NCBI GenBank assembly: GCA_963966185.1
Contig: CAWZYM010000205.1
Coordinates: 946,001 to 1,010,000, forward strand
Direction: 5' to 3'
Length of the DNA: 64,000 bases
From: Rhabditoides inermis
Lineage: Eukaryota; Nematoda; Chromadorea; Rhabditida; Rhabditidae
In this document: piece by piece, positions 45,807 to 59,800 of the stretch
Numbering within the stretch: the stretch's first letter is position 1
Layout: each line of letters begins with the position of its first letter
Made by a program: the position numbers and the translations under genes
The notes under the pieces: model-generated
Told to the model about the DNA's origin: nothing
The model's database searches: none
What the model saw: the letters and a program-made list of their open reading frames with translations, nothing else

Positions 45807-46884
45807 TTATGCGACCGGCAGCTGAGGGACCATCATCATCTCCTTATCGCTTCCTCCGTCGAACAGAGTCGCGTCCACCTCTCCAACCTGCTTCGTAGTC
45901 ACCACCACCAGCTTGTCCAGCTTCGCCGGTCCCACCTGGAACAGGCAAGGGTACTGTAGCTACAGTATTCTACCGTACTCACCAGACGGAACACGTCCAC
46001 CTTGGCAGTCTTTCCGGGCTCGATGCTCGCAAAGACGGGGCTCACACGGAAGACACGGTTGTCAGAGCACTTCATCTGAAGGGATACGGTAGGTACAGTA
46101 CCCAATACAGTATACCGTACCTTGATGGCGCGCACTTCCTTGGTGTTGTTGTAGATGGTGAGAGTCTGGAGACCACCCGCATCGTTCCACGACATAGTCC
46201 TAGGCTCCACCCTCATCTCGACCTTGCCAGCCGGCTGCAGGTCTGGAATACGGTAGATTATAGAGATACTGTAGGTACAGTACTCACTCAGCTGGTCGAT
46301 GGTCATGGGCTTCTGCTCCTGTGTCTCGTAGAAGAGATATGCCTCCTTCTTGGAAGGGAGGGTCATCTCCTTGGTAGAGGGGGGAGCAGCCGCCGCCGCA
46401 ACCGCCGCCACTGCCGAGGCCTTCTTGTCGGCCTGCAATCGAGGGGTGAGGGAGGGAGGGAGAGGGAGGGGAGACACCTGCAGCTTCTTGCTCTTGCTGC
46501 TCTTGCTCTTAGAGCTCTTGGTGGATTTGGTGGATTTAGTGGATTTGACAGACTTGACGCTCTTCGAAGAACGAGTAGACTTGCCACTCTTGCTAGTCTT
46601 CTTGCTTCCATCTTCCTTCTTCACGGCAGTCTTCACAGACTTGGAGGACTTGGAAGACGACTTCTTGTCGCTCTTTCCAGACTTGTCCGACTTGCCGCCA
46701 GCCGTGCGCTTCTTCTTGTCATCCTCCTTCTGGAAAGACGGGGGTGAGGGAGGGAGGGAGGGAGAGAGGGAGAGAGGGAGGGAGGGAGGGAGGGAGGGAG
46801 GGAGGGGACCTTGGATCCGCACTGGATGAGTGCCGCAGTGGCGATGAGCGGGCCTGCGACGGCAGCCGCGAGAGGGACGAGCAT
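45807..46884 (-). CDS. MSP-domain protein with a Lys/Ser-rich N-terminal extension, copy 2
   Basis: Inverted copy of the gene at 15344-16426 with the same six-exon structure: 46884-46810, 46729-46478, 46432-46288, 46242-46121, 46075-45983 and 45935-45807. Phases agree and the frame is open (about 271 residues). Differences: three residues fewer in the Lys/Ser tract (SKSVKTAVKK), one extra Ala in the linker, exon 2 starting KEDD from AAGGAG, and C terminus PVA in place of PAA. Differences are concentrated in repeats and introns, so the copy looks recent and functional. The hydrophobic N terminus and the MSP core (SPVFASIEPGKTAKVDVFRL) are unchanged. Which copy is ancestral cannot be told from this window. 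Confidence 0.88.
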
Positions 46885-46904
46885 TGCGAGATCTGCCCGC
46901 CCCA

Positions 46905-47030
46905 CCGCTGCGCATTGCTTATCAAGCAATGCATTGCAAGCTAATCGACTATGTTAATTGTTTTATTCTGCAAAGTATTACCAACTAATGCACGTGAAAT
47001 AGAAAGATAATCAAAACAACCTGGGTGGTC
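46905..47030 (-). promoter_or_regulatory. Upstream region of MSP copy 2 with conserved GATAAG palindrome
   Basis: The palindrome GCATTGCTTATCAAGCAATGC (about 46913-46933) is the reverse complement of the one upstream of copy 1. Homology to the copy 1 upstream region (15193-15343) continues to about 47025. Confidence 0.5.
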
Positions 47031-47035
47031 GCCGA

Positions 47036-47176
47036 AACCGAAACGTATTTATTTATCATCTCTCTGTGTGGTAAACGGTTAAAAGCAAGTGCGTAAAATC
47101 GAAATGAACTGATTGTGGGTGGTAGTGCATAGAGTGAGGGGTGAGTGGTGTGGAGTTAGGCGGCCGGCAGCTCCAC
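47036..47176 (-). pseudogene. Relic of a third MSP gene (3' end only)
   Basis: Minus-strand sequence matches the MSP 3' untranslated region and the last codons (ELPAA then TAA). It stops abruptly at about 47176 where CACGCCATCTCC begins. It abuts the promoter of copy 2 directly. Confidence 0.75.
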
Positions 47177-47499
47177 GCCATCTCCATTCCATCAAGGATA
47201 CAGTCTCCGAAGACGACCCTTGTGCCCAGAAAGACCAATGGAAACGATTGGATATGGCCGCAAAAGTGATTCCTTCTAAACATTAGAACTAATTTATAAG
47301 GATTAACGAAATATTGAATATTTATTCAGATCGACACACAAAATAAAACGTTAAGGTTCAACATAAAATACAAAAATACAATACGAGTCGCAGTTTCACC
47401 GCGCCTAGTGAAAATAAAGTCGTCAGTAAGTGTCAGAACAAAAACCCGCATCGGAATGTATATGAATATCACCGGTATCACGATCTACTCTTTCTCCCT

Positions 47500-48397
47500 C
47501 TACACAAACGATGAGAATCCCTTGGACAGCTCGGGCGCGGGTTGTGGCTGCCACGCGTCGCTGCCCGTGCCAGTGGAACTGCTGTCGGGTCGCGGGGGGC
47601 GGGACAAGGGCGGCGGCGGCGGCGCGCGCGGGAACCCACTCATCTCAGGCTGCTGCTGCTGCCAGCCGTACTGCCCGTAGCCGCGCTCGTCATCGCTCCT
47701 CTCCTCCTCGTCAAACGAGTCCTCCTCCTCCTCCGGTGAACGCATCTCGCGCTGCCTGAAACACACGTCATTGCAGCGAGAATGGAATCCATTGCAACTT
47801 GGTAGGTTCACGCAGCCAGGAATGACACATGTCTGCTCCCCCTGTCTCACCTGCTCCTCGACACTGCATAGTCTCCGACGCTGCTCTCCGCGTACGCACT
47901 GCCGCGCACGTCCCGCCCCGCCAGCTGCGACAGCCTGCAAGTGATCGTGATTAATCTACTCAATCACTTCATCACTCCACTTTAATGTTTTAATCACTTC
48001 AATCATTTCGATCACTTACCACTCAATCAATGTATTCACCATCGCTCATCACAATCACTTTTCACTCATTCATCACTTCAATCACTCAGTTTTTGGTCTT
48101 CCTAGCTCGCAGTTCGACATACGGTGCCTTACCCGTCTGCTTCTCTTGTTTTGCGTGCCATCTCCTCCCCTCACCTATTCAACGCGTGCTGGCTATCGGC
48201 CAGCGTGTGCGGGATGTGGTCAGTCTGCAGCTGTCCGTACATGTTGATCGACCCTCCCCCTCCTCCAGCCACACTGCCCCCTCCTCCGCCCATTCCCTCC
48301 AGCATACTGCCGTATGCCGGCGGCTCGCGCTCGCTGATCCACGAGGTCGTCGTGCCCGGGCGGATCATCAGGTCGTTCCTAGAGTCACGGTACGATT

Positions 48398-48488
<91 letters not shown>

Positions 48489-48857
48489 AGAGAGAGAGAG
48501 AGTGAAAGACGCGTACCTGCTCCGCTGCCTATCATTAGGCTTCATCTGGAACGCGATCATGTTTCCGTCTGCCAGATGAAGGGAGTCCTGCGAGCGCGCC
48601 TTCTGCTTGTACCTGTAACACAACAAACATAAGCTATAGGGTCGTAGTTCACTTTCTCCTATTTTGAACTATTTGCAACGGTCTTCGTTCTTCTCCATCT
48701 ACATGTCCACCGTGCAGTGGTCCGTACAGTACTCACTTGGCGGCGCTTCCGGTGATGCACAGGAAGGCGATGACGATGACGACGACGACCAGGGTGGCCA
48801 TGGCCACTAGTGCCACGAACCACCAGCTCGTGTAGAACGGGTCCGACGGCAGAGACG
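47500..48857 (-). other. rig-4: RIG-4 transmembrane segment and cytoplasmic tail
   Basis: Exons 48857-48737, 48612-48517, 48378-48175, 47934-47851 and 47755-47500. The tail includes [20 protein letters not shown], a run of Gly residues, an acidic stretch ([16 protein letters not shown]), a Pro-rich part and the terminal GFSSFV. In vertebrate Sidekicks the same C-terminal end binds PDZ scaffolds at synapses (family knowledge). Confidence 0.9.
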
Positions 48858-51800
48858 CTGCAAACACCACATTACTCTAGGCCTCGAGAAACATGATGTT
48901 TCCGTTGTAGAGGAACTGTTGTTCTTTAGATTGAGTGAATGAAGTCAAGTGTCATTCAGAGCAAGTCGTGCACTGGACCGTACGTGAACATCGTTGGTAT
49001 CACGCTTGTGCCAGTCTTGTACACTGTCTACACATTGAGATCAGCTATAAAGCTATAAAGTGGCTCGACTCACCCGGCACGAATAGCTGCTCGCTCTCGG
49101 GGCTCGCCTCTCCCACTCCCCGCCGATTCCTCGCAAACACACGGAACACGTAGTACGACGACGGCTCCAGCTGACGGTAGCCCACCTGAAACATGGCCAT
49201 ATTCCTCGAAACGCATAATCACAGTTTCACTCTTTCATACCCAGTCTTCTCCGCTTTTTCCCGGATAGTTCCATCCACCCTTTACATGACCATAATGACA
49301 GTTTCATTCTCCCACTCACTCACTCTCCCTTTGATCCCTTCCGTCGTGAGACACATCCTCACTCTCACTCACCACGGCACCTTTCAACCCTACTCACTCC
49401 TCATCCATCCATGCCCCGCGGACATCGCCCCGGGTCACTCTCCCCCCCCCCCACTCTCTCATGTTCTCACACCCACATGACCCTTATACACGTGTAATAC
49501 ATGTCTGGGAGAGCCCTCGGGCGCCGCGAGACACGCCTCGCCGGGGGTCCCACCACACCCGGTTACAACTCTCCCATGCGGACCGTTCCCATCCCACCCA
49601 CTCACATGGCACAATCTATATAACCACCCCCGACCCATCTCTCCGCATCCAGTCATCACTTGGACAATGCTCGCCGCCTGCCTCTCCATTCTCAGCGTCA
49701 TCGTACTCATCGCCACCATTCGAAAGAGGAGGTTCGTAGTGCGTACACCTTATCAATGATTAGATCCTCATAACAATGACGACCCCCTAACCCGTCTCTC
49801 TTCAGCTCCTGCTCCTCCCCCCTCTCCTCCTCCACCCCCTCCTGCTCCCCGATCACAGCCACTCCTCTCTCCTCCCGGTCGGTGCGCGGTCGCCGCCACT
49901 CTCCCGCCCACCTCACCCACATGTTCCCCTCCAACCTCAACGACCGACTCGGCGAGTGCAAGTCGCCCTGATGCCAATGCACGCATCGCATGTCTTCCCC
50001 CTCTTCCCTCACAACTCTATCCCGGTGTACATAACCCGTGCAGTTTTGCTTGTATAAACAAAGTATACGTATGTGTTTCTTGCTGATCATTAGTATAGCA
50101 GACAATAATTTCGCCAACGAAATCCTATTTTTTCAAAGAAAAAAAAGTTACATGAACTGTATGCTTTCACGTGTTTGCAAAAGCCACAGCGCAGAAACTA
50201 TGCAATTCTCCATCTCCATCCCTACGCGATCGGTGGTATTATTCTCGGCCACCCACCTCATAGCTGCTTCCGTCTCCCTGCACCTGGGTGAGCGTCACCC
50301 ACTCCCCAAGCACGTGGTTTGGCCGGTCCAGCGAGCGCCGCTCCCTCCTCTCCTCTTCCATCTCCTCCTTCTCCTCTCCCGCCGCCCTCCTTCCGCGATG
50401 CTTAATCTCCTCCAGCGGCAGCTCCAGCACCGCCTTCGACACGCGCTTCGCCTGAATCAAAACGGCTACCGTAATCCCGGAAGTTAATACCGTACCTGAA
50501 TGAGGTGTCCCACAACGGGTTCTCCCTGCCGGCCTTCGCGCCACTGTAGGCGCACCGACGTCTGTCCAGATTGGAGCGATGGTCGCGTGGGCTGGGAAGG
50601 TCCGTCTAAAAGAAATGGGGATAAGGTATGACTTATCATTATCAAACACCACGTCAAACGCCACAAATGGTAGCACTCAAACGCGTGTAGTGCTAGTTAT
50701 ATACTACTGTGTAGCGTTGTGTTCCCTCTCCACCCACCCTTGCTGGGTCCTATGGTGACGTTGCCGCTGATGGGCGGTCCCTTGCCGGCCGCCGTCTCGG
50801 CGCGCACCGTGAACGAGTACACCTCGTTCTCCCCGAGCTGAGTCGCCACCAGAAAGGGCACCTTGGTCGTCAGCTGCATCTCCTTCTTGAAGTCCACCTG
50901 AACGACATGTTATCTGTTTGTTTCTCTGTCTCTCTGTGTCTGTCTGACTCTCTCTCTCTCTCTCTCCCCTCACCTGCATCTTGTAGGTAGCATAGCTGAC
51001 CACGTATCCCGTCACTCGTCCATTCGGCTGCCGCGGCGCCGTCCAGCTCACGTTGACAGAGTCGAGCAGCACATCCTGCAACCAACATGGACCACCCACG
51101 ACGCCCGCATCCATACCTGGAAGACGAGCTCGCCCACCGGGCCCGGCGTGTCTTCCAGTGTCCGCACTCGCAGCACAGAGGAAGAGCCCTCGCCGGCGCG
51201 GTTGAACGGCGTCACCGAGATCTAGGCAACCTTTCATTCACCCTCCCCTCTCTCTCTCCCTCACTTCACCCTCCTCTATCTCTCTCTCTCTCTCTTTCAC
51301 TTAATCTCGCCTGAATCGATACCGTAATTCTCCCTAGAAGACTACCCACTGTCTCACCTGGTACTCTGTCCACTTCATCAAATCTCCAATGATCAACGAG
51401 TTGTTCTCGGCGACAATCAGACCCTCCTCGTCACTCTCAGCGCGCAGAACCGAGACCACGGGAGAGTAGCGCACCTGAACGGGCTTTTTCTCTCTCTCTC
51501 TCTCTCTCTCTCCTCTCTCACTTCACATTTCACATTTCACATTTCACATATCATGTCGTATCCCAATTCCCCAAACCCACCTTGAACCCAGTGATGGCCT
51601 TGTGTTCTCCTCCCCCTCCTCCTCCCGTCTCCCCCTCTCCATCCGGCCGCTTCCACTCGTCCCATCGCAGACTGACCGACGAGCTGCCCGTCGGCTCCGC
51701 CACCAGACCCGTCACGTTGCCGCGCGGAATCGAATACCTAAAACGAATCAAATGTTTCACAATCGCATTTTCATGTATGCCAACAGCGAATAACTAAACA

Positions 51801-53794
51801 TCATCAAATGAATGCCTTTACTCATTCATTTCATGTCTTGCAAATAATGTCTAATAAATACTACGTTTCAAATGTCATAAAACGAACAAAACAAAAACGG
51901 CAATTCTCCACTGTTTGTGCCATTCAAGCATTAAACCGAATCCACTCACCCCACATACCCACCGAAATTGGAAATCATAAGTACTACGTTTCAGACACTG
52001 CAGACAAACCGAACAAAACAGTAGTGTCAATTGGAATGCCTCAAAAGATTTAAACCGAATCCACTCACCCCATATACCCACCGAAATTCACCCTCATCGA
52101 AATTGAAAATCATCAATACTACGTTTCAGGCGTTGCACATAAAACGAACGTAACAAAAACGGCAATCCACTGTTTGTGCCATTTAACCGAATCCACTCAC
52201 CCCACATACCCACCGAAATTGGAAATCATCAATACTACGTTTCAGACGTTGCACCAAAAAACGAACAAAACAATTACGATAATTCCTCTTCCTTTACAGC
52301 ATCCACTCACCCGACATAGACAAACGCTGGCGGCGACCACTCGCCGACCCCGTCGCCGTTCATCGCAGCCACACGGACAATGTAGTGGCGGAAGGGCTGC
52401 AGGCCGGTGAGCAGGTGCTCCCTGGGGGGAACGGCCGACACCGGCACGTCCTCGCTCTGCCACGTCGCGTTGCCCGGGTAGACACTGTAGCTGAGGCGGA
52501 AGCCCAGCTGGTCCGCGTTCCACGAGGACCTGAACAGAACCGGGTTCATTTATCATAGAGGAAGGCGAGATCAAGAAGCAAGAGCAAGAAAACCATTATG
52601 ATAAAGAGTCAGAAAGAGTGCATCCCCTACCTCTCCATCTCGTCCCACTCCAGCTGCAGGCTGCTCGTCTCCACTGGCGTCGTGCGCACCGCCCGCACCC
52701 TCCCCGGCACGGCAGTCTGCGTGCGCATCCACACACTCTCCGCAGACCAGGGAGACTGGGCAAAGTCGCCGGCGAGACGGATCCGCGCGCGGTACGCAGT
52801 GTTGGGGGACAGACTGCGACGGGCACGTTTCACAGATTATGTATACTTCACGCGCACAGTGAAAGCCAATGCTGGTGACGCGGAGATGAAAATCCCATAC
52901 TTAAGAGCGATACTTCCAAGACACAACGTGACGCTCATAACTCATTACACCACCAACAGAATGCTCTTTCACAAAAAATCATATTCCCGGCAGTACTAAA
53001 TCACATCAAATAGCCAACTCACCCAGTGATCACATATCCTCCGGCCGCAGCGGGCACCGCCTGCGACGCGGCCGTCCACGAGTCCTCGTTGGCGCGCTGC
53101 CACTCCACGAGGACACTCCTGAAGTGGGAGAGGGATATGGAGAGAAAGAGACAGTGTAAAGACGGCAAAAAATTGAAAAGACCCACTAGCTTCCCCATGG
53201 TGGGTCCGGGCACGAAAATTTCAAATGGATGATACGGTAACTAAGAGCTTTCATGTTTTCGCGAGCTTACGTTTCACCAGAAATTGATAAGAAATGACCG
53301 TCATTTATTTTCGATAAACGCAGTGCGGTCGCTCAAAATTAGCTGCCAGAAGACATTGCTTCTATGGCGCAACTGGTTAAAGTTCCGCCTGACAATCACG
53401 GGTCGCGGGTTCGGATCCGCTGACGAGTTTTGCTATAACTCTTTCGCTACAGTCAGCCTGCCTGCGAATCATAACTCGTGTAGAATCCAATCAATCATTT
53501 GGGATTTTTGTCCACTTTTACTCGTACCCAACTTTCTATGACGCATTACTATATCTTTATCTCTTTGCTACTTCTCACTGAACTCAAAAGGAAGAGATAG
53601 AGGTGGAGAGAGGGAGAGGGAGAGATAGAGAGAGAGATGATACACTCACCTAACAGGCGCGTCGTCGTCTCCCTGCATCTGGACGGCCTCCTGTGGCCAG
53701 GCGATGGCGAGTCGGGTCGACTGCGGCGGACGGCGCTCGTCCAACTCGGGAGGGGGAGGTACGCGGAGGGGGACTGAAAGGAAGATGTCTGTAT

Positions 53795-53826
<32 letters not shown>

Positions 53827-56800
53827 CCCTCCCTCTCCCCCCCCCCCTCTCTCTTTCCCTCTCCCTCTCTCCCCCCCCCCTCTCCACTCACCCCGCACAC
53901 TGGTGGTGACGACGACGGCAGTAGCTTCCGGCCCCACCCCGGCAGCCGTCTCGGCAGCCACAGAGAACACGTAGCGCGTGTTCGGACGCAGCTCCGCCGC
54001 CGTGAATCCGAACAGCGCGCGGCTGGAAGACGTACGTCCACTACTGTACAGTAAACAATATGTTTGCAAAATAAAACAGAACTACAGCTATATGTTCGGT
54101 CATGCTACCACCACACTCGACTCTACTGCACTTCTAATCCAACTCGACAACACCGTGACCAGCTGTGAGACTCGGGGATCGAGAATATTTGTATTCTCAT
54201 CGAACACTTATCACTACAGTACCCAACTATCACTACAGTACCCAACTATCACTACAGTACCCAACTATCACTACAGTACCCCTCGCCCACCTCAGCGGCG
54301 CGTGGATGGCGCTGTCCCTTCCCTCATCCGCCCGCCAGTGTCGCACGTGGTACTGCTTGATCTCGCCGTTCGGTCTCTCGGGAGGCGTCCACTTCAGTCG
54401 CACTTCGTTCTCGCTCACGAGAGAGAACGACACACCGGACGGCGCGCCCGGCACTGAACCGGATCAATCACAAAAACAACTTATCAAATCTCTCAAACTA
54501 TCTGCATGGTCCAGTTGTAACTATAATAGGTGTTCCGTGTTCCAATTACAGCAAATATGTGAAACTCCATATTTACAGAAATTAGTGAGACATTGGAATG
54601 TTGCATTAGCTCATGTTGTGTGAAACCGCCGAGTGAATTGAACGGATATTTTATGAGAAGTGTCCGAACCGATATGTCACTATATGTTCTCTCCGTGCGT
54701 GTAATCGTGATCAGTCATAAAGTGCCATTCTGGGACCATAGGTTGCCCTCTTGCCTCCTGTCACCACTAATTACATCTGCATGAACAATGAACGCCAACC
54801 GCCAAGGGCGCCAGGTCCCCAACCCCCAACCCACTGACCAGCTTCGGCAGTCTGCACCAGCACGGGCACGCTGTTCTCCGGGCCACTGCCCACAACCGTC
54901 CGAGCCGAGACAAACACCTGCGGAGTGAAAGTGTATACTACAACTTGACCCGTGACACTTCCTTAGCAATACGGTTGAAGATTCACAGAGAGGAAGGCGC
55001 CGACGCTCACCTGGTATCCAGTGTATGGAATGAGTCCAGTCACCCTGACGTGGGCTCCCTCTTCCCCTTCCTCCTCCGCCGCATCCACGTCCACCGTGTG
55101 AGAGTGCTCGCCTCGCAGCCATTCCCGCTCCGGCACCACGCGAACCTGCACATCATACAATCATCATACGTTTCAAAATGTGTGCAAAAAGTATTATTAC
55201 GCTAGCTTTTTAATTTCTTAGTTAGATCTTTGTAACACTAAAATTGATTCGATCCTGCACATCATACAATCATCATACGTTTCAAAATGTGTACAATTGG
55301 TGCCATGACACTTGAGTTTTAATTCTTCAATGATGTCGTTATGAGTAACAATTAAGAATAACTCAAGTCTGCACACAATACAATCATCATAAGTTTCAGG
55401 AAAAAAAACACCATACGTTTCAAAACGTGTACAATGGGCACCATACCATGACCTTTGCGGGTTAATTTCAGTTTCTCTATGCGATTCAAAAATAAGAACT
55501 CGAACCTGCGCAAATTAATCATACGTTTCAGAATGTGCACAATAAGCGTCGTGATAAGTGCGTGCTAATTGCTCATTCTTTCCTAGACGACGTGTCACCC
55601 ACCGTGTATCCCAGCACCCTGCCGTGCCTCTTCTCCTCGCGCACGGCTTGCCATGCGACACGCATCGCACTACTGCCGTCCGCCTCCGCGCTGAAAACGG
55701 ATCCATAGAAAAAAAATCAAATAGAAACACTTTGGAAAAAGAGATTACTATGACGAAATCGTTATGTGCACACATATCATGAAACACGGAATCCTAGCCG
55801 AACTGTTGCTTGTGCATTGAGTAAAAAAAGGATTCCGTGTTTCATGATTCGGTGGCTCTGAGAGACGAAGCACGAAGTGCGCACCTCCTTCTAGAAACAC
55901 CAAACACTCACCGCACGTTCTCCGGCGCTCCGTCGGGGGCGGCCTCGTAGGTGGTGGCGGTGACGCGGCCGGCAGACAGCGACCGACCCATCACGTTCTC
56001 CGCGTGAAGGTCCACCTGCAAAGCTCAGGCTTAGGCTTTCTTACTTATTCCGACTAATGAATTCAATCACAACTCTCCACAACAAGTTACAAAGTAGTCA
56101 ACATCAGCTGGTTGGCACCCGCACCAGTCGTCTTCCTCCCTCACCCACCTCGTACTCTGTCCATGGATCCAGATCCCTCAGTGTGAACTCGGTGGCTCGA
56201 AGAGACGACGTGCGCACTTCCTTCTAAAACACCAGGTCAAGTACGATTCACCACAGTGTAAAGTACACATTGCGGCAACATAATGTAATTAACGATTACT
56301 TCGTCCACCAATGAAACATGACCATTGACGACACATCAATTCCAAACTAGCGTCTCTAGCCTTTTGCACAAAGTATATTCCATAAACTTTTAAAAATCAT
56401 ATTTAGCGAACTTCATGCAATTTTCTCGGAGTACATCCACTCACCCACTGCTCCTCGTCTCCTCCTTCTCCTCCCTCTCTCTTCTTCCTATACACGATGA
56501 GGTATCCCTTGGGATCTCCGTTCCACTGTCCGGCCAAGAGGGGAGTCCAGCTGAGGGACACTGCCGTCGCAGACACCGGCTCCGCATACAGACGGGCAGC
56601 CGGCGCATCCGGTTCGGAAGAACGAGTCTGAAATTGTTCGATCAAAATGTGCATACGATACGTATCCTCCACACTACTACAGTAACCCACGGTAACCTAC
56701 AGTAACCCACACCCATCTACCGTACCCACCGTGAACACGGCGCTGGGCTCGCTGGGCGCTCCCCTGCCGCGCACATTCTCGGCGACCAGCCGCAGTTGGT

Positions 56801-59800
56801 AGGCCGTGTGCGGGCGCAGACCGGAGACCACCAGGTGGCGCGCCTTCGGGGCACTGAAAGCAAGGCGAATATGATAATCTTTCAAAAATCGAAAACCAAA
56901 AGTTTTATCCAGGACACAATCCTATGGTTTTGTTCGCTAACAATCGTAATCTGCCAAGAGATATTAGAGACACAGTAACAGGAGATGTATAGCATGACAA
57001 ATATTGAGCTCATCTATCAGTTTTTGCTTCGTTGGCCATCAAGAAAGATATTTTGATATAACATCACACATCCCACATACCTCGTGTTGTAGACGACTCC
57101 GTACACGGTTGCGTCCCCGACACGCGCCTCCACTATCCACTGGCGAATCAGAGTGTGGCCATCGAAGCCTGGCGTGAAATCCAGCCGCACCTGAAAGTAC
57201 CTCATGTTTCCAAATACCAAATACCCTCACAACAGTTGAATACATATAATCCTGGTGACATGCTCCCTTCGCAAACTAGGAATCCTATGTCTCCCAACCC
57301 CAGTTACAACAGCGACCGCTTCCTACATACAACTCCGCGTCTTCCCCTCATTCACACTCCTCACGTCCACATCAGACCCGCACTTCTACAGTTCGTTGAT
57401 CTTCCCCCCCCCCCCACTCACACTCCTCGCTTCCACATCCGTAATGTGTAGCCCGGTGCTCCTGCCGGGCAGCTCGGGCGGCACCCCCGACTCGAAGCGC
57501 GTCTCCGAGCGAGGACCCGCGCCCACCGACGTCGAGGCGCGAACCTGAAAGGTGTATTGTACAAGCAAACATGACCACAGATACGCTTCACACACCCCAT
57601 TATAAACGTACTCAGCACGCATTCGCTAATTTGTTGTGTTCACACTTATCCATCTCCACTAACTCACTGATTTAGCTAACTTATATCGAACCTCTAATCT
57701 TACTCCCCACGCTCCTCTACAGTCTACTAAATCACCAAATTCACTAGTCCAACTCTCTCTCTCTCCTTTCTCCTTCCCCACGCACCTCCACAGTGTAACG
57801 TTTACTATGCGCGAGTTATGACAATCTCCACCCTAACCTTATGCTCTCACCCCCTCTACAGTCTACTATAATTCACTGATTTCACTAGTCCAACTTCCAA
57901 CTTCCATCTCCACCCTACTCTCTCTCTCTCTCTTTCTCTTTCTCTTTCTCTTTCTCTTTCTCTTTCTCTTTCTCTTTCTCTTTCTCTTTCTCTTTCTCTT
58001 TCTCTTTCTCTTTCTCTTTCTCTTTCTCTTTCTCTCTCTCCCTCCCTCCCTCCCTCCCCGCACGCACCTCGACCGTGTAGTGTGTGCTGGGCGCCAGACC
58101 AGTGACAGTCGCTTGCCGCGCCGCCCCGCCCACTTCCATCGTCGACTTCTCGTCCGGCGACGAGTTCGCCCAGTAGCGCACCTGCAAGTTTCATTTGAAC
58201 ACAAATCAATCAATCAATCAATCAATCTTCTTCTTTTCCCCGCGGCGTGCGGTCAGGTGTTCACCTTTCCCCGCCGCCGAATGACCGATCGTCAACAAAA
58301 ACACAAAAATCAAATACACTTGGCAAAACCACACGCATACGTTTCATCGACACAATACATTATCCAACTCGCATTGGCATTAATAAGTTAGCTGCTAGAC
58401 GATGAAACCAAAACTACATACAAATACCATATAAATAAACACAAACAACAAACACCCGTGTGCCCACCTCGTATCCGGTGATGTCTCCGTTCGCCTCCGG
58501 CGGCTGCTCCCACACCACAACGGCCGAGTCGAACATCACCTCAAAGCATAATTCGTGTGCAGTTGTTGTGTACGCGCCTCATCGTATTATTCTCTCGCCA
58601 ACTGTGGTCACGTTTCAGAATCACGTGAAACATAAACATTGTGGATATAGTATATAAAGTGTATCTGTAGCTGTGGGATGAATAACGAACTTCCCGGAAG
58701 TTGTCTACAAAGGAAACTCCACCCACTTTGACACTCGTGCGTCATCCGCACTGTTCGTGCGCTAATCAATTTGCTATGTTTCAAAATAAGCCCCGTCCAT
58801 CCCTAGAGAATTAGAGAAGATTTTACCTGATCAACCCCGAGTCCCCCGACCACCCCGGGCAGGTCTTCCATGGTGACCACCGTCTGCGCCTCGCTCCTCG
58901 GACCGTCCCCCGGCGCCGTGAAACACAGCACCGTCAGGTTGTAGTGACCCCACTTCTCCAGGTGCGCCACCGTCACCTGCAAGTTTACGATAACTAATCG
59001 TTAAATCGATAGCCTCTCACCTTGAGCTCCTGTGCATTGGGATCGACTAGCACTTGCTTGAACAGAACGCCGCGAAGAGGATGGCCCTTCCAGAATTCAA
59101 CCTGGAAAATTGGAATAGTACAACGAAACATATGTTTCATGAAAAATGCAAGAATCATACATCATGGAAGCCAACAATTGTGGTTGTACAGGTAAAATAT
59201 ATAATGCTCTCACCTTGTATCCCAGGTTGACTCCGGGTATCCTCTGCTGGTCGGGTGCTCGGAACGCGACACTCGCGGCAGTCGAGTTGAGCACCTCGAA
59301 GCGGACGCGGCGCGGAGCTTGCGTCGGCACTGAAAGGACACTACTCCTAGGCTGTCATGAGAGATCACGCAAAAAGATTTCACGAATTGATCACTGGGTA
59401 CGCGATAGTATAAAACTGTCTTGTTTTCCCTCACATACCTCCTTCCAGTGTGGTCACATAGAGCGACTTGCTGAATACTCCGGTGCCGCGGTGGTTGTAG
59501 GCAGCCACCTGAACAGCACCATATATCTCTCTCTCTCCCTCCCCCTCTCTCACCTGTATCTCATACTCCTGCCATGTCAGCAGCTGATCGACGGCCACAT
59601 TCCGCACCAGCCCGTCCGTAACATTCTTCTCATTCCACGGTAGGGTGTATCCCGCAAGACGGTACCTGAACATTTTACAGTACGAAGAGTGTCTTTTCTG
59701 TTTCCTCACTATTTGAAAAGCATAAATGTAATCACAGCGTATTCTACCACGATATTACAAGAGAACAAGAGCACCCACCTGACATGGTAGCCGAGTATGT

